Shown: positions 21,187 through 33,600 of the stretch, one piece after another
How positions within the stretch are numbered: the first letter of the stretch is position 1
Layout of the letters: every line of letters starts with the position of its first letter
Assembly (NCBI RefSeq): GCF_018320785.1
Contig: NC_054869.1
Location: 35,938,289 to 36,002,288 of the forward strand
From: Cheilinus undulatus
Taxonomy: Eukaryota > Chordata > Actinopteri > Labriformes > Labridae
Length of the DNA stretch: 64,000 nucleotides
Reading direction: 5' to 3'
Notes under the pieces: model-generated
Told to the model about the DNA's origin: nothing
Seen by the model: only the letters and a program-made list of their open reading frames with translations
Databases searched by the model: none
Translations under genes and position numbers: made by a program

Positions 21187-23534
21187 CTGGAATTAAAAAC
21201 ACAGTAATGGTTAGAAAGTCAGCTTGGACAAAAAAAATAAGTCAATCTCTATAGGCTAGAGAACCAAATTGAAAAAGCTCATTTTCATGCATTATGAAAG
21301 TAAACTTTGGTATCACAGATGGGACCAAACACTACTAGTTCCTTTTCCACTTTTATAACCACTCAGAAGGAAGTTGAGCCTCTTCCTGCCTGCTGAAAAA
21401 ACTTCAAAAACCTTTGTGTGACCTGAGGTAAAGTACAGTGGTGCAAATGGCTCATATAAGGTTAAAGACAATTAAGGACATCTTTCTCTAACAACAATAC
21501 AGTCTTATTTTAAAGACTTATGGCAGGGGTTGATAACATTTGCACCAGCATTTTCTTGACAGATGCTGTAGGGGGCAGACCGATTTTTTTACTCCAGCTA
21601 CACATAACCAGCATGGCAAAACTTAGTCTGAGAGCAGCAGCTTGTACTCCTGGTTGAATATTTTCTAATAATGGATGACAACTGGATTTCCATGAAACTC
21701 AACCATCAAGTAGTTCCTGATAACTGTTTAGATGTTTCGGGGTTTGATTTTCTAGCTATTGGGATTTAAAGGAAAAGCTTGACAGTGTTGATGGTCACCA
21801 ATTTATGGTGCCTAAAAAAAGGTCCACAGCTTCAGAAAAATAACAATATTCACTCATATTTTAACCGAAACTGCAAACTAAAAAGGATTGCAGGAGCTTG
21901 CATTTGCAAGTCTGGGTATCAAAATAAGAAATTACCCAGTATTTTGTGCCAAGAGCTTTTAATTTTGTATCTGTGATATTCAAACTGCCATCAATACCAT
22001 TTTAAATTTACTAGAATTGTACCTTAAGTTGAAAATCTGGTCTACTCTAATGCAAAAGTAAAATGTAGTGCCATTTAAACAGTGCTGTGGCTGAACTTGA
22101 CTGTATAGGAAAAAAAAAACACCACTCAGGCACTGAGCTTGAAGACAAAGACAAGAGTGTAAGACAAGTACAATGAGTAGCAGTCAGTGTGGCCCTCTGT
22201 TGTTAAAGAAAGGATGACAATGAGAGAAGAACCCATTCAAAAAACAATATGTGTGGTTAAACTAGAAATAAGGCTTTCATCAAGTCAAAGTAGCTCATAT
22301 TTTAAAGGATGTTTGCATCATAAAACTTCAACTCCTTAGAAAAGATAAAACCAGCCAAAAACTTTGATAACTATGTATGTTGAAGAAATCTCCATGATGT
22401 CTCAAAAAGGCCAAAAGGACCTTTTTAAAACTTCTCCCTTGTAGTTAACAATTCAGTTGCTTCCTAGTTGTTTTAAGGTGACAGTAAGGTGGCAAATGAG
22501 GGGGAAAAAAAGAAATGTTTTGATTCGTTACAGTGTTCGTCTTAAATTTCTGTACATGGGGGAGTACGAGGCAGAGTTTCAGAGCAGGTACTAGTTTCAT
22601 TGAGGAATGGCTCATACAGACTGGCCGGACTGGTTTGAGAAGCAGTGACAGCATTATGGGAAATATGTCAAGTGAGAACTACTGAGATTTAACTTGGCAA
22701 CCCAGAAGTCAAACTAAAAGTCTGAACATTTTATGTTCCTGTCAGAAAACCACTGCACCATTAATGTTGGGCTGTATTTAAATAAACCAATTAAACCAAC
22801 CAAAACTATCTTAAAACAGAAAGAACAAAACAGGTTTTAAAGGTGTGTCCCCTTGGCTGAAAGAGGAACAGGTGAAGTAAGAGGGGAGCACAGAGTCTGC
22901 GCAGTAAGACAAGACAAGCTTGGACTTGCTGATTAACGTTATAGCCAGAGACATTGATGTAAAGACTGCGACCCCCATGACACACCTGCTGTATTTTTAA
23001 TTGTCTGCTGTTAGACCATACATAGAGATGAGTCAATAATACCTCAACCTGGCCACAGTCAAAGCCAAAGAAGTCTGGCAGAAGTATTTTAAACTGAAGA
23101 AAAATCTGGTCATATCTGTTTTAATTGCGCCGCCATCTTTCATGCATCATTAACATTAGTCTAATCCGAGTGCTGATGCTTTTTGAAGTTACCCGCCATG
23201 TTAAAACGCTCAGTTTTAAACTGCATTTTTCTTGTTTAAGATTTAGTCAGTTACTGTGGGCTTTAATTGAAGAATTTGTCAGTTTTAGCCCAGGTAAGGT
23301 CTTTTTCCACGTCGGTATCGCTGTCATCGTCAACGAGGCTCACATTTGATGAGACACAGGTGACGCAATTGATGAAGAACAAGTCCAACAGGTAGCACAG
23401 AGTATGGAGGGCCTCTGTAATCACGGCACGTTACCACAGGTGTTCTCTGCTTTACATAGCCAGCCGAAAAACTTTAAAAATATTTTTTGTAACCATTTAA
23501 TTGAAATAAAAGTATTAAAAGCCTTCTTACAAAC
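21187..23534 (-). other. elovl7: elovl7 5' intron
   Basis: AT-rich sequence between the proposed non-coding first exon and the ATG exon. No repeat family or coding motif was recognised, including in the open frame 22806-23036. Confidence 0.45.
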
Positions 23535-23690
23535 CTTTTTTTCTGCTGCCAGTGACACTCAAAGAAAATCCTCGGGCCTCTAAAAATGTCTGTATCCAAT
23601 CTCCCGCTTCACCTGCCGCTCCTCTTCCACAGGTGTGTGTCCAACTGCTCACGAGCTGTAACAGCGTGCTCAGCACGACTTATTGAGGCC
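23535..23690 (-). other. elovl7: probable non-coding first exon of elovl7
   Basis: The ATG exon has an acceptor upstream of it, so a 5' exon is needed. On the minus strand this stretch lies just below a GC-box/CCAAT cluster and offers two donors: GGCAG|GTGAAG at 23613 and AAAAAG|GTTTGT at 23535. Which donor is used, and the transcription start, cannot be fixed by eye. Confidence 0.35.
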
Positions 23691-23780
23691 GACAGGGGCG
23701 GTGCCAGCGCTTCCGTCACGCCCCCTTTGTTCTCTGATTGGTCAGTTTTTTAGTAGAAGTTTGCAGGCATATGTGACGTC
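23690..23780 (-). promoter_or_regulatory. elovl7: candidate elovl7 promoter (GC boxes, CCAAT box)
   Basis: Reading on the minus strand, CCAATC (23741-23736) is followed by GGGGGCGTGAC (about 23725-23715) and CCGCCCC (23701-23695). A CRE-like TGACGT lies upstream near 23774. No TATA box is evident. The spacing and position suit the start of elovl7; function is inferred. Confidence 0.45.
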
Positions 23781-24880
23781 TCATCGGAAAATATGCGAAT
23801 ATTTCGTAATAAAGACTGTATCTGACAGACAATGAGTCTTTTGGTTTCAAGAAGAGAAAATGACAGTGCAGTTATTTTCCATAAACCCATTAAAACAGAA
23901 TCATCCAATAAAAAGAGCTTGTATTAACTGGTTTTATTGTGAAAGAAATTGTCAGCACAATTCAAAACACAACAAAGCAGGCTGGAACAATGTAAGACAA
24001 GATACATACTGCAGTAGTATCCTGGATATTTGCAGAGTTAATTATTACTATCAAAACCTCTAGTTTAATATGAAAATAATGGTCTAGTTCAAGCTTCCTC
24101 ATTGCAATGTGTTATAATCAGTTCTTCTATGGGTCAGGACCTAAAAATGGGCCACGGAGCCATTTTTATTAAGTTGTTACTTTGTGCCTGGCAAAAAAAA
24201 AAAAATTAATGTTTGCCTCTTAGTTCAGCCATATATTTTGTACCATCTGAGGTCAAAAACTGCATAACAATTCATTAAATAGATATAACTGATTATTAAA
24301 TATCAGTAATTTGTGTTGTGATTTCTCATTAGAGCATGACTAGTGGTTCCTAAGGCCACATTAGTTGAGAATCATTTTTCCTAAAGGTGTGTGTGAAGCC
24401 TGACTTCAGTTCACAGGAGTCCACATGGTTACAAAAACAGTATGTAAAACTGTGACAGAGCAGAGAATGAGGGGAAAGGTTTCAGTTTCACTCCTGTAGT
24501 TTCAGGCAGGGTCTGGCAGCAGGACTTCATAAATAAATGCAAATTTAAGACAGAATGACAACAAAAGCATTATGTTTGTTTCTGGAAGCCGGATCACCCC
24601 CATACGAGTGAATCCCTCCTCCACTCTGCTGCAGAAACTCAAACTAAACATTGGCATCACTGCTTCCTTATTCTTATCTCCAGCTCTTTAATGTCCCTTA
24701 ACCAAACTCATAAAATTATAAGCACGTTTAATGATCCTGAATAGCTTCAGCATCAAGAGTAAAAAGATGAAACATGAGACAAGAGTGCATAATATTCTAT
24801 AAAATAAGATTAAAAGAAACTGTAAACTCTATTGCAATGAAACCTCAAAAAATATTTTTAGTAAGAGTGACATCTGTTAA
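23781..24880. other. spacer, no gene recognised
   Basis: AT-rich sequence between the elovl7 promoter and a Tc1 remnant. A run of 13 A lies near 24192. Nothing else supportable. Confidence 0.45.
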
Positions 24881-26070
24881 GTCCAGCCTTAAATTCTCTA
24901 CTGGACTGAGGTCTAGGCTCTGACTCGACCACTCTAGAACATTCACCTTTTTGTCTTTAAACCATTTCTGTGCAGCTTTCGCTGTATGCTTTGGGTCATT
25001 GTCTTGCTGCAATATAAATCTTGTCAGAAATGATGGTCAGAAAGCACCAGTTTGGTCTCATCAGACCAAAGAACTTTCTCCCATTTGATCATGGAGTCTC
25101 TCACATACCTTTGCGTGAACTCTAGTCCAGATTTAATGAGCTTTCATCAACAGTGGCTTTCTCTTTGCCACTCTCCCACAAAGCTTTGGCTAGTGAAGAA
25201 TCTTGGCAACAGTTGTATGCAGGGTCCCTCCAATCTCAGTGGCTGAAGCTTGTAACTCCTCTAGAGTAGTCATAGGTGTCTTGGTAGGCTCTCTCACTCG
25301 TCTCCTTTTTGCACGATAACTCAGTTTGTGAGGATGGCCTGATATAGGCAGATTAACACGTGACATATTCCTGCCATTTTCTGATGATGGATTAAACTGA
25401 ACTCTGGGAATGTTCAGTGCCTTGATTTTTTTCGTATCTATCCCCTGACCTATGCTTTTCAACAACTTTTTCTCTGACAACAAAGGAGGGGGGTTGACTG
25501 GCTGCGTGTGACTAAGGTGCTTCAATAGTAAACCAAAATTGGGTGCTCTTGGAAAACAGGGAGAAAAACTTAGCCCTGATGAAGACAAACCGGTCTTCAT
25601 CAGGGCTAATGTTAGCCTGATGAAGACCAGTTTGGTCGAAACATGTTGGCTTTTTAATGATTTGGCCATTACATTAAAGGCTTTTTAGTATTTCCTTCCT
25701 CATTTACATTTTGTTGTGTTGGGAGTGCCTGGTTTTCTCCCTTTTTCGGATAGTTTTTCTCTGAACTGCTTGGAGTGTTCTTTCATCTTCATGGTGTAAT
25801 GGTAGCCATAAATCCTGATTAACCAGTGACTGGCCCTTCCAGACACAGGTGTCTATACTACAAACACATGAAACACTTTCACTGCACTCAGCTGATCCCC
25901 ATGTAATTAGTTGTGGGACTACTAGCACCAATTGGCTAGACCTCTGTTAAATTAGGTCAGTCACTTTAAAGGTGGTGAACATTTATCCAGTCACTTATTT
26001 TTGCTCTATTTACACAACTTTGTTGAAATCTGTTTTCACTTTGACATTAAATAAGTAATTTGTTTTTTTT
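24881..26070 (-). mobile_element. Tc1-like element, minus strand, truncated and carrying an insertion
   Basis: The sequence is the reverse of the family seen at 3203-4744 and 32490-34810 (shared phrases CTGGACTGAGGTCT, TTGGTCTCATCAGACCAA, CTTTGCCACTCTCCCA, CATGGTGTAATGGTAGCC). Outer parts of both terminal repeats are missing. The frame is broken, and a 276-bp foreign segment interrupts it at 25478-25753. Confidence 0.8.
25478..25753. mobile_element. short insertion with 11-bp target duplication
   Basis: The Tc1 copy resumes exactly after this segment, and TTTTTCTCTGA flanks it at 25467-25477 and 25754-25764. It contains a 16-bp perfect inverted repeat (25571-25586 and 25593-25608) and a GATGAAGACCAGTTTGGTCG phrase followed by AAACATGTTGG, seen in modified form at 53.47 kb. 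It looks like a small retroposed element; the family was not identified. Confidence 0.6.
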
Positions 26071-26851
26071 TTTTTTTTTGGTTGAAAAACTAAATTATAT
26101 CGACCAATTTATATTATTCTTGAAAGTATATGGTACCACAATAACACAAACAGAAGTCCTAGACACCAAGGTTGTGAAATCTTTCATTTAGGTTATCAAC
26201 ATTTTCAGAAAAACAACTACACAGTCTGCATTGTACAAAAGCATTGGCAATATTTCCATTTGTTGTCCAAATGTTCTTCTTCTGGTGATTGCAGGGTGTC
26301 AATGGCGGCATGCTAAGTGCCATAACTCCTTTAACAGCTACTAACTTTGGGATTTTAGACTATGTTTGAAATCAAACAAGGATAAGGAATATTTTCACAA
26401 TACTGAAGCTGTGGGGACGAGATGATGTTGTTCCTCCAACTGATGGCAACTTAGAGAAGATCTCTCAACTTGCAGCAGACGCCACAGGCGCGCGCGTATT
26501 GTTTGAACTGTGATCACCAAATGTTCTATACTCTTACATTGCATGTGTCTGAAATGCAGTTGTGCAGAGCAGTGGGGGTGGGGCTATGTGAAGTCTTTTC
26601 ATGTGGCCCATAATTCCTGGCAGCGCCCATGCTTGTTTTGTCTCGTGTCTTTATTCAGTCATGTTCTGTTCCATCTCAGGTCCAAACTGCCATTTTTTTA
26701 ATTTGATAAATTTGAGAGATGGAAGATTTTTGGATATTTGGGTCATTTGAGAGGTGGGTCCTAAGGCTACAGAGAACAAATAAAGGAAATCCATGTCAGT
26801 TATTTAAATCAACTCAAAACCTTTTCTGTTATTTGAAAGTGTAAATTTGCT
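26071..26851. other. spacer, no gene recognised
   Basis: AT-rich sequence downstream of ercc8. A short CG-rich patch (GGCGCGCGCG) occurs at about 26488. No exon or repeat family was recognised. Confidence 0.4.
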
Positions 26852-27593
26852 TTTATTTGTGTCTTGATATGAACAATGTTGTCTGTTTGTGTAGTAATAT
26901 AAATAAAGTTCTTTAAAAAACAGACTTACAAAAGACACAGCTGAAAAAAGGAGTTCAAAACTAAAACGCAACTTTAAAGTTGGAAAGGCAGACTTGTTAC
27001 AATTACAAAAGATAATCTGGGGGCCCTGGCAGCTTGTGGTTATGTCTGCAACTCACGTACACAAGCTGTTGTCCTCGAAGAAAGCGACCCAGGTTGAAAT
27101 CTGACCTGTGGCACTTGTTTCTCTCTACCCAGTTTCTGATTATCCACTTTCCTATCTAAATAAAGGCATATAAAACCAAAAAAGTATATCATAAACAGAA
27201 GTTTGGCAGATATCATTAAAAAGAAATGTTACATTAACTTATAAAAAAGGTTTGCAGCAGGTTGTTATGAGTATTTCAGCATGAAACTTGCTGTAAACAG
27301 CAATAACAATGCTGACGTTACATTAAAAAAACTTAAACATCACAATTTTTCTTCTCAAAAGTACAAAAACAAACATTTATAATATTGGGCATTTTGAAAT
27401 AGTGCAACTATTATTTACAAATTTAATTTAAGGCTGTGATCTTTGTCTGTCGGATGAAACAGAAAAAAACGTCCAACAGGTGTGCACAGGTCACCAGTCC
27501 TTTTTGGACAAGTAAAAAGGTTAAGCATGTGTGGTCATTTGCATGCTCAAACACCTGCATGTTAATGCTATCCACACATGCAAAACTCCAGCA
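26852..27593 (-). other. ercc8: probable ercc8 3'UTR region with two poly(A)-signal candidates
   Basis: On the minus strand an ATTAAA occurs at 27427-27422 and an AATAAA at 26857-26852. The nearer gives a 3'UTR of about 170-200 nt; the farther would include the antisense SINE-like copy at 27.0-27.2 kb. Neither can be proven here. Confidence 0.3.
27015..27185 (+). mobile_element. degenerate tRNA-derived SINE
   Basis: The order of features follows the SINE at 1150: a B-box-like AGGTTGAAATCTGACC, CTGTGGCACTT, CTCTCTACCC, TCTGATTATCCACTTTCC and TAAATAAAGGC. The A box is not convincing. Confidence 0.6.
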
Positions 27594-27659
27594 TTAATCT
27601 TCATCACTGCTCCATGCATCCTGAAAGGCAGGGTTCACTGAGGAGCTGCCAGCAGCACT
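27594..27659 (-). CDS. ercc8: ercc8 last coding exon with stop
   Basis: 66 nt after a CTACAG acceptor, encoding [20 protein letters not shown] then D and TAA. The NPAF-DAWSS-D-E tail is the known CSA C-terminus, too short to be found by ORF length alone. Confidence 0.92.
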   Translation of the reverse strand, partial: SAAGSSSVNPAFQDAWSSDED

Positions 27660-30600
27660 CTGTAGAGATGACAAACATTAAACAGCTTATTAAATCATGA
27701 ATCTTTAAATACAAATCAAACATGCATCACAACAAGCAGCAGTATAAGTACAGGTAGTAGGTAAAAACATAAACATAGGCCAGCTGCATCCCCGTCAAAT
27801 CATGATTGATGATAACTTTTGCTGAGTTGGTCTGATTAAAGAGCTGACTTGTTAAACTGGAACACTACAAGTGAGGGGGAGGCTTCTGTAATTCAGTAAG
27901 CATTACTAGAATGCAGAAATGAGCTGTGTGAGCACTGCTACTGTATTTGAATGAGTCTCATTGTCAATTGACGTGTCATCCTTTACATTCCTAAATGACA
28001 CGTGGCTGATCATATTTCTGCCAGGTAGACAAATTTAAGTTTGGAAGGCATTGATTAATCTTTTTACATTTTTAATGAGGAGTTTTGGAAACAAAATAAT
28101 GCCAAAATGCTGCAATGGTATGATTTAAAGGTGGCCTGCAAGATTTGTATCTTGGTAACTTTATGAAGAAGCTCTTGTAAATTATAAACTGTATCATGTA
28201 GTGTTGACTTATGGCCTATGCACCTGGAACTGATTAATCAAAATGTATTTTTTGTACATTTTAGGTGACTTAGGTGGCGTACTACCAGCTCCATGATATG
28301 GAAAGAACTTTTTGGAAAAATATTAGTACATTCTTTATTACACCAAAGATCAAAATGTATATTTTTAAAGACAATAAATATTCTGGAGACTGTGTGGAGA
28401 AATAAATGTAAATCATACTCATGTTTTGGAAATGTGTGAAAATTTAAAGGTACTAGGATGATGTATGAAAGGAGCTGAAGTGATGTTGGGTTGTAAATTA
28501 CCAAAAAACTCTAAGTTGATATATCTAGATAACGTGACAATGAAAAATGTTCAATGTGAGGACAGATATTTGGTTAAAATTTTACTGGCGGCAGCAAAGA
28601 AAGTCGTCACAAGGAAATGGTGCAAAGAGGATCCTCTTTCTCTGAGACTCTGGATGAAATCATAGATAAGATTTACAAAACAGAGAGACTTACACATACT
28701 CTGAGGATTCAACAATCAAATTTTACAATGAAATGGGAAAAATAGACTACTAGTAAAACTCTTTAAAGAGATACTACTAAAACCCCTGATGGAGACAAAG
28801 ATGTTTAGGATTGCTAATTCCACTGACTTATGCTTTGCATATAGTTTTCTCCATGTAGTTTATTGTTCATTTCTAAAATAAAATAAAATACAAGTTTAAA
28901 AAAAACTGTGTTGTTTGGGCTGCTGGCCTGTTAATAAGTGTTCGTGGCTGTGCACTGTAATTTTGAGAGCTGTGGGCCTAAAGTTTGGGGATCCCTGTTT
29001 TAAAATATTCACTGATTCCACAATGTTCCTGACTTTTTATTTCACTCTGTTATTTGTATTTGTACCTTATTTGTACTCTCTGGCTCTTCTTCCACATCTG
29101 AGACACGAAGGACAGGCACCCACGCCAGGATGTTACAGTCTTTACCTCCGCTGTACAGCTCCTGTACATAAAGACAAATCCAGCTCTGACTCACAGGTTC
29201 ATAAGCAAGTACAAAGGATGACATTTAGAGAAAGGCAGATCAGGTTTAAAATGGTGTGGGAAGAGGAGTAAAACAATAAACAAGCACAAAACTCACCAAC
29301 AAACTCAGGTAAAGCTATCGGACACATTCTCATTGCTATGGCATTACTGAGTACCATGACATCAGACCAGAGGCCTAAAAACCACACAATTTTAAGACTA
29401 CACTCCTTTCATTGAACTCTTCCAGGTGAGAAGCTGCCAGACTGCATTCTTATGCCATAAATTCTAAACCTTTGTCTCTGTGTGGCACCGGAAGTTACCA
29501 TTGACTAACAACAAGGGTGTGGAATAGGCATGCCATTACAATTAAGATTACTATGTACAGCTTGGTCAAAGATGGTTACTTTAGAGGTGTTTCCCAGGAC
29601 ATAAGATTATTACAGATGGTAATATTTGTAGAATATTCAGCATTTAAACATCCCACAGCATAGATGAGTAGTAAACATTTGGTTCAACTCTGTATTTTAA
29701 CTTTCACAATGTTCAAGCCTGAGGAGAGTGTTATAATCCAAGTTATGTTTCAGCTGCATGGTGTCATATCGACCTTTTTTATTGTTATCAAATTCCCCAT
29801 AAAACAAAGGAATGATCTTTACTCCACAGGCATGCCTACTGCTTGGTAGTTTCACATTAATGTTTAGTACCAAATATTATGTACAATTCTTATACGGCTT
29901 GGGTAGAAAAAAATTGTTTCAGTAAAATAAGTGCAAATTTATCAATCATAGGTCAAAACACTGGGAAAAAAGCGTTACAAATTAAAAACTCTTGGGGTAT
30001 GAAGACTGTGAGTGGACTCTACCACCTTACTGCCACAGTATCCCTTTGGGGGCTTCCAGGGCAGCTTAGGGCTGTGTCTGACAAAAACAGAGCAAACTTT
30101 GAGCCTAAATCCTTGGAAAGATGTTCTGGAGTGAATTATTAAACAGAATCCATTCCGATTAGGAAAGACCAGGGGAGAATCTGTGCCCATCAGGAGGTTA
30201 GGACTTTGCAGTGGGGGACTCTACAGCACAAGAGAGCTGCAAGGCTCATAGGGACGATAGATAATTTGACAAATTTAAATCAAAGGGTCTTTTGTTTGTA
30301 TGTTTTGAATTAATTTTGCTGAATAGGTTGTTTCCCATCACTTGATCCTGAATGTCCATTGGGAGTCAGAAAGTGGGGGACAGCCATTAGAAAAGAATGG
30401 GAACGTAGAAAAGTTAGTACTTTCCAGCTCTAAATGGACCTGTATGTTGCAATTATCTAATCTGACACACAACACATCCATCTGGGAATGCTTCGATAGG
30501 AAATGTTTGGGAAAAGGCAGAGGCTTTGAAAAAAACTCAGAGTATGGTTGGATGAACGTTCTGTCTGTCACATCTCTACGGGCCAATCAGAGCAACAAAA

Positions 30601-33600
30601 CATGTGACGTAGCCGCTATCGAGCTACGCTTGTGCAGCTACCAGGGAATAACACAAAACATGGCAGCTATAGGCAAGTATGTACTTGACCTATGTCGTTT
30701 TTGATAAGAAAACAACTTTAAATTGCTCTATGTATGAAAGATGCTCTGTAAATACAACTGGGCTTGCCTTGGCTTAATTTAGCTGACTTCTAAAGGCAAA
30801 AATGGTAACAGATGCAGATCTGTTTGGTCGCAAAAAGAATGGACGCCTAATACTGAGAAGATCCAAATGAGTATAAATCAGTATAAATTCATATTTAATT
30901 CTGAGAGATTTATAAATGGTTTATTTGCTGTTAATCCGTCATCTCTGAAAATATCACAGAGCCACAGTTGACTCTGTTTAAAGGCTAAAAGCAGTGCATT
31001 GGGTGATGGAGAAATGTCTGTATTTGCATCGACAGTATGTCAGTATAGTTCAGGCAATGTTGACCTAACCACAATATCTGTCTGATGGAAGCAGCTGATT
31101 GGAGGTTGTCATGGTGATTGCAAATGTCTAATAGCCTTTACAACAGTGAGAAAACCACAAAGGCTGAAATGACATACTGACAGAGAAACTGATGATTACA
31201 TGAACCAGAGACAAATCAGGCCTCACTTACAGAACAAACAGAAATACAAACACAGTAAACACAGCAGATAGTGGTGCAGGAAATATTCCCCACCTGACAC
31301 TGTGCCTCACCTGGTAATCTGGGTGGTACTCGCAGCAGTCGACATTGTTGTAGTGGCCTCTGAGCATGGTGACCAGCTCTCCTGTGTGGAGGGTGTACAC
31401 GGCAATTGAGCTGCCGCATGGCACAAAGACAAACTCTGGGCTGCAACCACGGGACACTGTGAACTGAAGCCTTTTACGACTCTCATTGCAGACCTTTCCG
31501 TAGTTCACCTGAGAGACAGACAGAGGAAACACAAGGCCATATGTATAAATGTCTAAATGTAAGGTTTATAAAACACAAAACAAAGTGCTACACTACTCTT
31601 TTAATTCCCATTCATCAGAAAATCTCAAAATCATTATTTCATTGTTATTTTAGGATTGTGTCACCAGATTACTCTCATTCATATTTTTTCCCTGGAGATC
31701 CCTAGAGTAGTTTTTTAACTATTTACAGGGCTGTGCATTGTGTAATCAACACATGCAAGACTGTTCACGTGCAGACTCACACAACAGACAGAAACAACCC
31801 ATGGCAAACAAGCTTCTACTAAAAGCACAAAAGACTCCAGGCAGGAAACAAGCCATCTGAGGCCTTCAATTTAAACAGTAACACCTCAGTACCTGTAGTT
31901 ACCCTGAAATCAAGACAAACAGGTACAGACAAGGAAATTGCTTCACCTTGATGGTGAAACATTACAAGGCTTAATCTGTCATAGTAAACCAGGCTTGAAC
32001 TGAGCAGAGAATTGATCCCCTATTGTGAAGCTTAAGTTCAAACTATTTCAACTACAATTTGACTCCAGGAGAGATAATCGTCAACCTTTGAGTCACTGTT
32101 CGTCTGCTGCCTGAGCCTGAAGATGGAAAAATGTCCACCATGGCAACAGCAGCATGAGGCAGCAGAGCAGGAAATTAGTACAGCAGTCTGAGGGAGCGTG
32201 AAGATGAAAGCTGCTCTTCAGCTTTAAGATGAGGTCATGGTTTTAGTATGAGGTTGAATAAAACATTTTCCCCTTATTTATGGACTCTTTAAAGCAAAAT
32301 ATTAGTGTCAAAGAGTCATTCTGTCGCATACTACCGAAAAGATTCTTCCAAAAATCACCAGGACTCGAACTAATGATATTTTTTATTGTTTCAAAGCACA
32401 AAAAAACAACAAAAATGTAGTAGTCACCTAAACCACCTTAAGAGCCCAAAGCCTCTTAAGGTGGCAGCTTAACTTTCCCTTTCAACTGTTTCTTTTGCCA
32501 TTTACATTTCCTATAAAAAGTATTCAACCCCTTGGATGTTTTACCATTTGACTGATTTTATATCTCAATCATGGTCAATTTAAAACCCTCTTTGATGTCG
32601 AAGTGAAAACAGATTTCTACAAAGTAATTCCAATACATATAAAAATGTGTAAGGTAAAATAAGTGACTGCATAAATAATCACCCCCTTCAGGTTAGTATT
32701 TAGTAGATGCAGCTTTGGCTGCAATCACAGCACTGAGTCTGTGTGGATAGGCCTCAACAAGGCTTGCACATCTGGACACTGAAATTTTACTCCATTCTTC
32801 TTTGCAAAACTGTCCAAGCACTGTCAGCTTGCATGGGGATTGGGCATGAATAGGCCTCTTAAAGTCCAGCCATAAATTCTCTATTGGACTGAGGTCTGGG
32901 CTTTGACTCGACCACTCCAGAACACTCACCTTGTTGTTTGTAAAACATTTCTGTGTAGCTTTCGCTTGATGCTTAGGGCCATTGTCTTGCAGGAAAATAA
33001 ATCTCTCAAGCCATGGTTCTTTTGCAGACTGAATAAGATTTCCCTCCGTAATTTTTCCTATACTTTGTCGCATTCATTTTATCCTCTACCTTTCCAAGCC
33101 TTCCAGGGCTGGCTGTTGCGAAGCATCCCCACAGCATGACGCTGCCACCACCATGCTTCACAGTGGTGATGTGTGTTGCTTGGTGTCCACCAAACATAGT
33201 GTCTTTTCTGATTGCCAAAAATCCTCATTTTGGTCTCATCAGACAAAACATCTTTCTTCCACATGCCTCTTGGTGAATTCTAGTCGAGATTTGATATGAG
33301 TTTTCTTCAACAGTGGCTACTCTTTGCCACTCTCCCATAGGGATGGGGATTGTTAATTTATAGTGATACTGATACCATTATCGATACTACTTATCGATCT
33401 GAGTCTTATCGATACCACTGTCGATACTTTTTTTGTATTGTTTGTTGGAAAAACAAAATGATGACAAACATTTACACTAAAGGTCTAAGCTGAATAGTGC
33501 TTGGGTCAAAAAGTTATGATTCAATCTGTTACATCTATTGTATATCCCTCAGATCCAACACATTCCTCATATTCACAACTGTACTTCTTGAATTTTCTCA

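Noticed and set aside
25190-25669. 159-codon minus-strand open frame
   Set aside because: It runs through the junction between a Tc1 remnant and a foreign insertion; a chance frame in repeat DNA.
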